Source of the DNA: a candidate division TM6 bacterium GW2011_GWF2_38_10
GTDB taxonomy: Bacteria > Babelota > Babeliae > Babelales > RVW-14
Assembly (NCBI GenBank): GCA_000992305.1
Contig: LBTY01000002.1
Location: 101,490 to 137,685, forward strand
DNA length: 36,196 nt
Direction of reading: 5' to 3'
Shown here piece by piece: positions 8,381 through 15,855 of this stretch (positions are counted from its first letter, which is position 1; each line of letters begins with the position of its first letter). The position numbers and the translations under genes were made by a program. The notes beneath the pieces were generated by a model, which was given only the letters and a program-made list of their open reading frames with translations, had not been told where the DNA came from and searched no databases.

Positions 8381-8842
8381 ATGCAACACCAAAAGATTTT
8401 TGCGGGTAAAAAAATATGGAGCACACAGGATATTGCTAAAGAATTGAATGTTAAAAAATTCTTGGTTCATTTGTGGGAAAAAGAATTTAATCTTTCTCCT
8501 GATTGCTCAGCTCATGGGGGCTTAAAAGGGTATTCTCCGAATGAGGCTTGTACTTTTGCAGAAATCAAGAATTTGGTTGTTCATCAAAAATTATCGCTTT
8601 CAAAGGCTCGGCAAAAAATATATGGCGAAAAAAATGATCTTGGCAGCGACGGTGCTCAGTCGGAGGTTAATAAGCAGCATGAAACTAATGTTTTTTGTGC
8701 CGCCTCTAAAGAGGTTGTTTGTGAATCATCACACAAAGATTTTCAGCCTGCACGTGGCGTAGAAGAAGATATCTTTATGCAACGCATCTTGTTGTTTAAA
8801 GACCAACTCATTCGATTTAAACAGCTTTTGGACTTGGAATAA
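8381..8842 (+). CDS. MerR-family helix-turn-helix regulator
   Basis: 153 residues. The N-terminal half (about 10-75) has the MerR pattern: WSTQDIAKELNVKKFLVHLWEKEF, then a GLKGYSPNEACTFAEIKNLV wing and helix. The second half is less conserved and may form a dimer helix near 125-150 (QRILLFKDQLIRFKQLL). It begins 15 bases after the biotin-carrier gene with a strong GAGGAGGG, so it is probably the third gene of that operon. Whether it controls the operon is inference. No effector-binding cysteines of the metal-sensing type were seen. Confidence 0.75.
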   Translation: MQHQKIFAGKKIWSTQDIAKELNVKKFLVHLWEKEFNLSPDCSAHGGLKGYSPNEACTFAEIKNLVVHQKLSLSKARQKIYGEKNDLGSDGAQSEVNKQHETNVFCAASKEVVCESSHKDFQPARGVEEDIFMQRILLFKDQLIRFKQLLDLE

Positions 8843-8854
8843 AAAGAGTATTTT

Positions 8855-8931
<77 letters not shown>

Positions 8932-8992
8932 ATATTGCGTATTGTGGGAAAACGTGTTGTTTGAACAGGTTGCTTATTTAAAAGATGAGTTC

Positions 8993-9020
8993 ATTATAGG
9001 GACATCTGAGCAATTGTCAA
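8993..9020 (-). promoter_or_regulatory. Consensus sigma70 promoter of tRNA-fMet
   Basis: On the minus strand TTGACA (9020-9015) and TATAAT (8998-8993) are both perfect, 16 bases apart, about 60 bases before the tRNA. This shows that the organism uses classical sigma70 promoters. Confidence 0.8.
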
Positions 9021-9078
9021 ACAAAAAAATAAATTCTTATAACCTTTTATTTATCGGCTCTTTAGAATTTTAGTATTG

Positions 9079-9999
9079 TCATTTGCTGTGTATTTTTTTT
9101 ATAACGTCTAGCATATCGTGAGGAAGGGGTTGGATGTAGGTATAGGGAGTGTTGTCATAGGTAAACGAAAGTCGCCACGCATGTAATGCTTGACGATCGA
9201 TTAGGTGGCTTGGTTTGCCATAAGTGCTGTCTCCCATCAGTGGGTGCCCCATTGCAGCGCAGTGTACGCGAATTTGGTGCGTTCTACCAGTAACAATTGT
9301 TGCCCCGATGAGGCTTTGTTTTTCATAATACGCAAGTGTTTTATAGTGTGTGAGCGCATGGCGACTGCCAATCCCCGAAGGGGCCATTTTGTGACGTTCA
9401 GTTATGTGTCGGCCAATGGGAAGGTTGATACTTCCTTGTAATTCTGGATGTCCGTCAACAAGCGCAAGATATGTTTTATGAATAAGGCGATCATGAAACA
9501 TTTTGCTAAGAGCAAGTTGTCCTTTATGAGTTTTGGCAACAAGCATAAGACCCGAAGTGTCGCGGTCAATGCGGTGTACTATGCCAGGGCGGTAATCTTG
9601 TGCATCATGGAGTAGATCTTTAAGTTCGTTAAAATAATATAAAAGTCCATTGACGAGCGATATTTCATCCTTATTACTTTCGCTTGCATGAACCACTAAG
9701 CCTGCTGGCTTATTGATAACAATAAAATCTTGTTGTACATCAACAATGGTAAAATCAACTTTGGCTGGCGTGAGGTTATATTGTTTTACGGGTGGAAATG
9801 TGACAGCGATGATTGCCTCGTATTTGAGTTTAAAACTTGGTTGGGTAACAATGGTGTTATTGACGGTGATGTTTCCTTGTTCAATAAGATCATGAAAATA
9901 GGTGCGTGAATAATCTGGAAATATTTCAAAAAGAAACTTGTCCAGGCGTGTAGGATTTTCTTGGGGATTAAAGGTGCATGTTTTTGTTGTTTTGCTCAT
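9079..9999 (-). CDS. rluD: RluD-type 23S rRNA pseudouridine synthase
   Basis: 306-residue RNA-modifying enzyme of the RluA/RluC/RluD family. An S4 RNA-binding domain lies at about 17-70 (TRLDKFL ... YSRTYFHDLIEQGNITVN). The catalytic signature HRIDRDTSGL is at 142-151 with Asp145 as the catalytic residue, followed by the family motif GRTHQIRVH. Length and domain order match RluD best; RluC-type specificity cannot be ruled out. The ribosome binding site is weak (AAAGAC). It points towards tRNA-fMet with about 150 bases between them. Confidence 0.9.
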   Translation of the reverse strand: MSKTTKTCTFNPQENPTRLDKFLFEIFPDYSRTYFHDLIEQGNITVNNTIVTQPSFKLKYEAIIAVTFPPVKQYNLTPAKVDFTIVDVQQDFIVINKPAGLVVHASESNKDEISLVNGLLYYFNELKDLLHDAQDYRPGIVHRIDRDTSGLMLVAKTHKGQLALSKMFHDRLIHKTYLALVDGHPELQGSINLPIGRHITERHKMAPSGIGSRHALTHYKTLAYYEKQSLIGATIVTGRTHQIRVHCAAMGHPLMGDSTYGKPSHLIDRQALHAWRLSFTYDNTPYTYIQPLPHDMLDVIKKIHSK

Positions 10000-10123
10000 A
10001 ATAAGTCTTTTAATTATGGTAAAATATCGATAATATAAATGAACTGTTTCAATCTTAGTATATTTTCCAGTAGAATTAAGTCAAATGCAAAACGGGGCGG
10101 TCTAGTAATATGGAAGGTTCATA

Positions 10124-11488
10124 ATGTTATTAATAAAAAAAATTATCTTGCAGATTGAGAATAACATCGAAACCATTATTAAAGAGGATACGGGGCTGGG
10201 GAGAGATTTGTGGCATATATTGCTGCAGCAGCATCCCGCCGACATTGCAATGTTAATTGCACAGCTTGATTTTGATGATCAGGTACGATTATTTAAAAAA
10301 TTACCACAAGATGTTCGTAGTAAAGTATTTGAAAAAATTCCCGAAAATATACAGGCGGTGCTTCTTGTAAATCTTGATCAGCAGGATGCAACGACAATTT
10401 TAAAGGGGATGCCCGTTGATAATATCACCGATTTATTTGATTATCTTTCTGATGAAGATTTAGAAAAATATTTAAAATTATTACACTCCAAGCAGCGTAA
10501 CCAAATTATTTCCCTGCTTAATTTTGAGCCATCATCAGCAGGGGGGCGTATGCAGAGTAATGTTATTACATTCCAGGATGGGTTTACGGTTCAAAAAAGT
10601 ATTAACCTTTTGCAGCGGTTAAGCTCGACGCAAGAAATTATGCATCGTGTTTATGTGACTAATGCCGAGAACATTGTGGTGGGATATGTTACCCTTGAGC
10701 AGCTTGTTCTTAATAAGCCGGAAAGTGTTATTGCCAGGATTATGGGGAAAAATGAGCTGCTGGTTTATGTTGATGAGGACCAAGAAGATATTGTTGAGCA
10801 GATGGAACACTATGATCTCGTGTGCGCTCCTGTTGTTGATAAAGAACATCATTTTTTAGGAGTTATTACAGCAGATGATGTGTACGACATTATCAAAGAA
10901 GAAGGTAGCGAGGACGTTTATAAGATGTCCGGTTTGTCTCCCATGGAGCATAGTTATTTTGCAACTCCTTGGTGGGTATTGATTCGTCAGCGCCTGCCAT
11001 GGCTTGTAGGCTTACTCATCCTACAAAGTTTTTCAAGTATTATTATGGCAAGCTATGGTACTGCTATGGGGCAGTATGTTGTTCTTACTTTTTTTCTTAC
11101 TATGCTTGTGGGGACGGGTGGAAATGCGGGTAATCAGTCGGCGACGTTGGTGATTCGAGGGCTTACAACAAAAGAGATAACGCGTCAAAATGGTATGCGT
11201 ATGCTTTTGCGTGAATTTGGGATATCTTTGGGGATGGCTTTTTTGCTTGCCATTGTTGGATTTTTGAGAGTTTGGATGTCTGCTCATAATATGTTATTTT
11301 CTTTTATTGTTGGAACTTCACTGTTTGTTATTGTTGTTACCTCTGTTCTGTTGGGAGCGTTTATTCCTATGCTGCTTGAGCGGTTGGGTGTTGACCCTGC
11401 GCATTCGGCAACTCCATTTTTGACAACATTGATGGATATTTTGGGTGTTTTAATTTATTGTTCTATTTGCAGTAGTTTTTTAACTTAG
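10124..11488 (+). CDS. mgtE: MgtE-type magnesium transporter
   Basis: Magnesium channel/transporter of 454 residues, the family length. Order of parts: cytosolic N-domain (about 25-140) ending in EPSSAGGRM, two CBS domains (about 145-265) that sense magnesium in known MgtE proteins, a connecting helix, and five membrane segments from about 285. The pore signature GGNAGNQSA (332-340) is intact. Start at 10124 with GGAAGG seven bases before it. Magnesium control of MgtE is through the CBS domains, so no riboswitch is needed, and none was seen in the 120-base leader. Confidence 0.93.
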   Translation: MLLIKKIILQIENNIETIIKEDTGLGRDLWHILLQQHPADIAMLIAQLDFDDQVRLFKKLPQDVRSKVFEKIPENIQAVLLVNLDQQDATTILKGMPVDNITDLFDYLSDEDLEKYLKLLHSKQRNQIISLLNFEPSSAGGRMQSNVITFQDGFTVQKSINLLQRLSSTQEIMHRVYVTNAENIVVGYVTLEQLVLNKPESVIARIMGKNELLVYVDEDQEDIVEQMEHYDLVCAPVVDKEHHFLGVITADDVYDIIKEEGSEDVYKMSGLSPMEHSYFATPWWVLIRQRLPWLVGLLILQSFSSIIMASYGTAMGQYVVLTFFLTMLVGTGGNAGNQSATLVIRGLTTKEITRQNGMRMLLREFGISLGMAFLLAIVGFLRVWMSAHNMLFSFIVGTSLFVIVVTSVLLGAFIPMLLERLGVDPAHSATPFLTTLMDILGVLIYCSICSSFLT

Positions 11489-11522
11489 GCGTAAAAAAAA
11501 TAATAAAAAAAAATTCAAAAAC

Positions 11523-11551
11523 TTGACAAAAGTAGCGTAATCTTTTACATT
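11523..11551 (+). promoter_or_regulatory. Promoter of the tRNA-Lys/tRNA-Glu pair
   Basis: Perfect TTGACA (11523-11528), 17-base spacer, TACATT (11546-11551). The tRNA-Lys gene starts 27 bases further on. Well placed and convincing. Confidence 0.7.
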
Positions 11552-11577
11552 TTACTCATGTTCTTCACAAATACGTT

Positions 11578-11653
11578 GAGTCGCTAGCTCAGTCGGTAGA
11601 GCAACAGCCTTTTAAGCTGTGGGTCGTTGGTTCGATTCCAACGCGACTCACCA
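11578..11653 (+). tRNA. tRNA-Lys (TTT)
   Basis: 76 bases with encoded CCA (11651-11653). Acceptor GAGTCGC pairs with GCGACTC; the anticodon loop CTTTTAA gives TTT; the T arm GTTGG TTCGATT CCAAC is perfect. Confidence 0.97.
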
Positions 11654-11669
11654 CTTCTTTAAAATATAC

Positions 11670-11746
11670 GTCCCCATCGTCTAGTCGGCCTAGGACACCA
11701 GATTTTCATTCTGGTAACAGGGGTTCGAATCCCCTTGGGGACGCCA
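11670..11746 (+). tRNA. tRNA-Glu (TTC)
   Basis: 77 bases with encoded CCA (11744-11746). Acceptor GTCCCCA pairs with TGGGGAC; anticodon stem CCAGA/TCTGG holds a TTTTCAT loop, anticodon TTC. It is 16 bases behind tRNA-Lys and likely in the same transcript. A dispersed repeat begins exactly at its CCA end. Confidence 0.97.
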
Positions 11747-11874
11747 GTCTTCGCTGCTACGCAGCTTCGTCTGGCTGGCGCCATTATAATGATGTTCAAA
11801 AGCAAAAAAAACAATTAAATTTTGAAGAGAAGACTGTCCGACGAAGTTCCTTCTGAGGAAGGAAGACGGACCGG
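11745..11874. repeat. Direct repeat of about 130 bp, left copy, at the tRNA-Glu 3' end
   Basis: Begins CAGTCTTCGCTG at the last two bases of tRNA-Glu and matches 12221-12350 in the same orientation, with an identical first stretch of about 44 bases and a second long match around ACAATTAAATTTTGAAG. Inside are an inverted pair (AGTCTTC against GAAGACT) and a hairpin around GTTCCT/AGGAA. It may also serve as the tRNA transcript's 3' structure. Confidence 0.75.
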
Positions 11875-11915
11875 CCCCAAATAAAATTGACTCTTTTTTA
11901 ACGTTCATAAAATCT

Positions 11916-12161
11916 ATGTTTTATTACGTTTATCTCATTAAATCGATTAAACATCCCGAAAAGCTATATGTTGGTTATACTACCAATGTTAAACAGCGTT
12001 TAGAAACTCACAATTCTGGAGGATCTGTTCATACAAAAAAGGATAGGCCATGGGAATTGGTTATGTGTATGGCATTTAAAGATATGGATTGTGCAAAGGA
12101 GTTTGAAAAATATCTTAAATCACAATAAGGGCGAGCGTTTATGGCAAAGCGCTTTTGGTGA
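11916..12161 (+). pseudogene. GIY-YIG nuclease-like (YhbQ-type) gene interrupted by a stop
   Basis: The ATG at 11916 opens a 70-residue GIY-YIG domain: YYVYLIKS, KLYVGYTTNVKQRLETHN, then TKKDRPWELV and AKEFEKYLKS. It stops at TAA 12126-12128. Without leaving the frame, the next codons read GRAFMAKRFW and stop at TGA 12159-12161. This is just the usual end of small GIY-YIG proteins (KSGSGRAFxxKRFW), so one codon seems to have mutated to a stop. The truncated protein may still fold. It lies between the two copies of a direct repeat next to tRNA-Glu. No clear ribosome binding site. Confidence 0.7.
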
Positions 12162-12866
12162 GGTTGGGGCTGTTTTTTCCCATGTTAATCTATTCTTAGG
12201 TTGAATCCTTTGGGGTGAGACAGTCTTCGCTGCTACGCAGCTTCGTCTGGCTGGCGCCATTATATGATTCTAAAAAGTAAAAAAAACAATTAAATTTTGA
12301 AGCGAAGACTGTCCGACGAAGTTCCTTCTGAGGAACGAAGACGGACTGGCTCAAAATACCGTTGATAAACGAATAGTTTATTTACCTGATGAAGCTCAAG
12401 ATAAGGATATTGAACGCAAAGCAAGGCATGATTTAAAATCAATTGTATTCTAACTCTTAAAGTTGTTGTGATTGAATACTTGCAAGCTGGGTGGTGGGCT
12501 GAACTTATCGCAAGATGATAGAAGTTAAATTTTTTTATTTATCCCACTGTATCGTTTAAGGCTTCTGAAGTTGATTTTGCCATAGGTGGCTACAATAGTT
12601 TTCATCAGAATCATGAAAATTTTCTTTTGGGGCTTGCTTACATTACTCATTTCACCTAAAATTGATCCTAAGGGCTTTATTTCTTTATTCTTCACATTTT
12701 TTTTAAATCAAAATTAGTATGAAGGCATTGACTTGACGCTCACGTTTTTATTTTAAAATTTCAAAAACTCTTCACAGTATTGATATAGACCTAATCATTT
12801 TTTTGATAAGCCAACATTAAACGAGCAAGTTAAACAATTTATCGAGCAAAAGGGCGCATAGCAAGA
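12162..12866. other. Non-coding, decaying stretch with coding remnants
   Basis: About 700 bases without an intact gene. After the right copy of the direct repeat (12221-12350) there are open fragments on the plus strand: 12361-12453 (VDKRIVYLPDEAQ ... LKSIV, no start), a stretch near 12538-12660 reading FKASEVDFAIGGYNSF, and a tail just before 12860 reading LNEQVKQFIEQKGA. They look like ends of degraded genes. I cannot name the families. Confidence 0.5.
12221..12350. repeat. Direct repeat of about 130 bp, right copy
   Basis: Same orientation and nearly the same sequence as 11745-11874. Here the inverted pair is perfect over 11 bases (CAGTCTTCGCT at 12221-12231, AGCGAAGACTG at 12301-12311), and the hairpin GTTCCT-TCTG-AGGAAC is intact. 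Confidence 0.75.
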
Positions 12867-13676
12867 ATGAATAAAAATTTAATTAATAAAAAATTGGAAC
12901 ATAATTTTTGCTTAAAGGTATCAAGTCTACCCAGCCTTCATCCCTCAATGCTTGTAAGGGATGTGGGTTGTGGCATTACACAAATTGATGCGGCGGTTGC
13001 ATCGGATACTTTTAATGTGGTTTGTGGTGGCGACTTTACCGATTTGGCTATTACACCAAAGGTTTCTTCAATTGTCCAATATTATACCGCTAAGCAATAT
13101 CCATTTGCATGGTGGGTTGGTCCATCAAGCTGGAGTGGTGCTGCACATGAGATTTTGGTGAATTCTGGACTTACTCATACAGAAACAGAAGTTGGGATGG
13201 CAGCGGATGCACAGGATATCCTTCCCCAATTTAAGACAATTGAAGGATTTACGTACCTTGCAGTGAAAACGGAGAACAACTGGCATGATTTTGGGCTCGT
13301 AATGGCATCAGTCTTTGATCCATTTGATGAGGAAGCTGTACGTTTTTATAACATGGTTGCTCCATATTATAAAAATGGAAAAATTGAAATGTTTGTTGGT
13401 TATATCGATCAAGTACCAGCTACAATTTGTAGTTGTGTGATAGACGATAAGTTCGGTGGAATTTATGACATTGTAACCAACCCTAAATTTCAAAAAAGGG
13501 GTCTGGCAACTTGCATGACCTCAATAGCCATTCAATTTCTTAAGGAAAATGGGTGCGATATTATCGGTATGCAGGCTACACAAGACGGGCAACGTATTTA
13601 TGACAAACTTGGGTTTAAACAATTTGATTTGTTTAAAGTTTACTCAAATAAAAATTTATTAGCGAACAAGAAATGA
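12867..13676 (+). CDS. GNAT-family N-acetyltransferase
   Basis: 269 residues. The C-terminal GNAT domain (about 170-258) shows the acetyl-CoA loop QKRGLATCM (the R/Q-x-x-G-x-G/A motif) after the strand GGIYDIVTNPKF, and the closing IYDKLGF motif. The N-terminal part (about 1-160) resembles the less conserved half of double-GNAT proteins and includes a WWVGPSS segment. The substrate is unknown. The start has only a weak ribosome binding site (GCAAGA). Its stop overlaps a short ORF (13673) in an ATGA arrangement. It sits in a decayed, repeat-rich stretch, so recent gain by transfer is plausible. Confidence 0.8.
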   Translation: MNKNLINKKLEHNFCLKVSSLPSLHPSMLVRDVGCGITQIDAAVASDTFNVVCGGDFTDLAITPKVSSIVQYYTAKQYPFAWWVGPSSWSGAAHEILVNSGLTHTETEVGMAADAQDILPQFKTIEGFTYLAVKTENNWHDFGLVMASVFDPFDEEAVRFYNMVAPYYKNGKIEMFVGYIDQVPATICSCVIDDKFGGIYDIVTNPKFQKRGLATCMTSIAIQFLKENGCDIIGMQATQDGQRIYDKLGFKQFDLFKVYSNKNLLANKK

Positions 13677-13819
13677 AAGCATCTATCCAAGAAAATCAAA
13701 TGGTTATTGCAGAGCCGTTTTCTGATGTAAAGGGGCTTTACACTATTAGTGAGGTATGGCCCCTTGATAATAAAGTTGATATACATAGACTACAAAATGC
13801 GTTTTTTTTGAAATTTTAA
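13673..13819 (+). CDS. Short ORF coupled to the acetyltransferase, possibly a gene remnant
   Basis: 48-residue ORF starting in the ATGA overlap with the acetyltransferase stop. It reads MKASIQENQMVIAEPF then DVKGLYTISEVWPLDNKVD and ends in AT-rich sequence. Not recognised. The coupling suggests it was once the start of a second operon gene now truncated by the rearrangement that brought in the transposase-like fragment just downstream. Confidence 0.35.
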   Translation: MKASIQENQMVIAEPFSDVKGLYTISEVWPLDNKVDIHRLQNAFFLKF

Positions 13820-13967
13820 AATAAAAACTTGGCAGAAGTTTGTTGAGGGTGTTGTTGTTTTGGGGTTTCATTTTATAGGGAAGCTTCGCTGCGATGCCAA
13901 CCTCAAAATTTTTTATAACGGCGAGCAAAAGAAGGGGCGCGGTTATAGTTTTGGGATGGGAAAGTAG
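13812..13967 (+). pseudogene. Remnant of a DDE transposase
   Basis: An open frame without a start reads TWQKFVEGVVVLGFHFIGKL then RCDANLKIFYNGEQKKGRG. The pattern (F/L)H(L/F)IGKLR-x-DANL followed by GxQKKGRG is typical of the region before the C-terminal catalytic part of IS4/IS5-like DDE transposases. The match ends where the ankyrin gene's 3' end begins (13943), so a breakpoint lies near 13940. Identification is by memory of the family only. Confidence 0.45.
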
Positions 13968-15808
13968 CATGTCTTTTTTTGGGGTTGGCATGTCTTAGGA
14001 TTTAATATTTGTATCAATTTTTTACTTATCTCTGTTGGCTGCAAAAGCGTTTCTTGCCAATATTCAGCAAGCTTGCGAGGTATAAATCCTTGGCGTGTTT
14101 TAATGTTTTTACGCGCGCCGGCTCTGAGGAGACATTGAACGGTTTCTAAGTGGCCGCCTTGTGCTGCGGTATGAAGAGGTGTTACTCCGATATGCTTATC
14201 AAAAACATCAATAATTGCGCCATGCCGAATAAGACATTCTGCTATTTCTGCATAGCCGTGGGTTGCGGCAAAATGGAGAGGCGTTGCGCCATATTGTGGT
14301 TCTTTATAGTTAACAAATGCTCCTGCTTTTAATAGTTCTTCTACTATTTCTAACTGATTTTGTTTTACAGCATAAAAAAGAGGTGGAATGTTGAATTTAT
14401 TACAGAGGTTAACATCGAATTTTTGTGCAATTAACCGTTTAACTTCATTAAGGTCTTTGTCGTGAATTGCTTTATGAAAATGGTTAGAGGTTTGTGTGAT
14501 TGGTTTTGCAATATTTTCTGTTATAGTGGTTGGTTCTGTGGGGGGTTGTGGTACAGCATTGTCATCGTTATGTTCGTAGCATGGTATGTAGGTGTCGTCG
14601 AAAGTGATATCAGAAATATCGTTATGCTCGATATGTAAGGGGCTCAAGAGTTGATTGGCAGGGTCATTTAATAATAGGAGAGACAGAATGGATTCATGAT
14701 TTTTTTTCATTGCAATGGTAAAAGGTGTATCTCCTTGTGTATTTGTTAAAAAGCGAATTGCTCCATGCTGTAAAAGTTTTTGACAGATATCTTGATAACC
14801 ATAAAGAGCTGCCATATGCAGAGGTGATATTCCTGATGTGGAAACAGCATTAACAAGCGCTCCTTTTTCAATAAGAAAAGTCATCGTTTTTAAAGAATTT
14901 GCTTTAACGGCTAGGTGGAGGGGGGTGAATTTTTTTTGTGTTGTTGGGGTGTTAATATCGGCGCCGAGGTTGTAAAGAAGTTCGACGCTTTCTGTATTTC
15001 CATAACGAGCAGCAACGCATAATGGATTAAAGTTTTTATCATCAACACTATCTATTTGTGCGCCATGTTTGGCTAAAAGTGCTATGATTTCTGTATGATT
15101 TTTATGCGCTGCATAATGCATTGGAGTAGCGTTTTTATTATCTTTACTGTTGACATTTGCCCCTTGATTTATAAGTTTTTTTACCGTTGTTATATCACCA
15201 TTGTGAGCGGCAATATGCAAAGGTTGTCTCAGGAGTAATTCACCCAGGTAGGGTTTTAAGATTGATATGCATGTTATATTTTTATCATCAAGCGCAATGT
15301 CATAAGCCGTTTTTTTATGGAGTGATGCAATATGAGGATTGGCTCCGTTTTGTAAAAGCATTGCTACAATTTTATTATGGTTTTGTTGTGTAGCAAGGTA
15401 CAAGGGAGTTTGCATATCGCTTGTTGGTGCATTTACGTCGGCGCCTTCTTGCACCAAAAGACAAGCAAGATCATAAAAGCCCATAAGCGATGCAATATGG
15501 AGAGGCGTCAAATTTTTTTTATTTCTTTCATTGATAGGAAAACCCAATGTAATAAGGTGCTTTGTTATGCGTTTTTTATTATATTGCACGGCATGGTGGA
15601 GTATTGGTTGACCATTGTAGTAATAATTTTTGAGGTTTTGATTGGCGACGTATTTTTTATTGATTAATGTTATTACTGCTTTTTCAGTTTTTTTTTCAAT
15701 TGCATCAAAAAGATTTGCTTGCGCTGATCCTTGTTGAGTTATGAAACAAGTGCAGATGAAAAGTATGATGAGCTTAATATTTTTAAATTGCGTGAGCATG
15801 GTAATCAT
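13943..15808 (-). CDS. Secreted ankyrin-repeat protein, paralog A
   Basis: 621 residues. A signal-peptide-like start (hydrophobic run LIILFICTCFI, then QQGSAQA near residue 30) is followed by about ten ankyrin repeats (roughly 65-390), with TPLHIAS, TPMHYAAHKNH and TPLHLAV cores. Next comes an acidic, Pro/Thr-rich linker (about 400-450), then four to five more repeats (about 450-590) and a tail ending CYFPIPKL. Ankyrin proteins of host-associated bacteria often bind host proteins; for this one that is inference. The gene at 15856-17658 has the same layout and the same tail. Both share the upstream sequence TTATAA-GGAAATATA before the ATG, supporting the chosen starts. Confidence 0.88.
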   Translation of the reverse strand: MITMLTQFKNIKLIILFICTCFITQQGSAQANLFDAIEKKTEKAVITLINKKYVANQNLKNYYYNGQPILHHAVQYNKKRITKHLITLGFPINERNKKNLTPLHIASLMGFYDLACLLVQEGADVNAPTSDMQTPLYLATQQNHNKIVAMLLQNGANPHIASLHKKTAYDIALDDKNITCISILKPYLGELLLRQPLHIAAHNGDITTVKKLINQGANVNSKDNKNATPMHYAAHKNHTEIIALLAKHGAQIDSVDDKNFNPLCVAARYGNTESVELLYNLGADINTPTTQKKFTPLHLAVKANSLKTMTFLIEKGALVNAVSTSGISPLHMAALYGYQDICQKLLQHGAIRFLTNTQGDTPFTIAMKKNHESILSLLLLNDPANQLLSPLHIEHNDISDITFDDTYIPCYEHNDDNAVPQPPTEPTTITENIAKPITQTSNHFHKAIHDKDLNEVKRLIAQKFDVNLCNKFNIPPLFYAVKQNQLEIVEELLKAGAFVNYKEPQYGATPLHFAATHGYAEIAECLIRHGAIIDVFDKHIGVTPLHTAAQGGHLETVQCLLRAGARKNIKTRQGFIPRKLAEYWQETLLQPTEISKKLIQILNPKTCQPQKKTCYFPIPKL

Positions 15809-15855
15809 TGCTATATTTCCGTTATAAAATTATTATTATATACTTTGTCTTTCTA

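Noticed and set aside
11690..11908. 72-residue minus-strand ORF ending RPQGDSNPCYQNENLVS
   Set aside because: Antisense of tRNA-Glu and of the adjoining repeat; not a gene.
13746..13991. 81-residue minus-strand ORF over the end of the ankyrin gene
   Set aside because: Overlaps the ankyrin C-terminus, which is shared with its paralog, and the plus-strand transposase remnant; composition is not protein-like.
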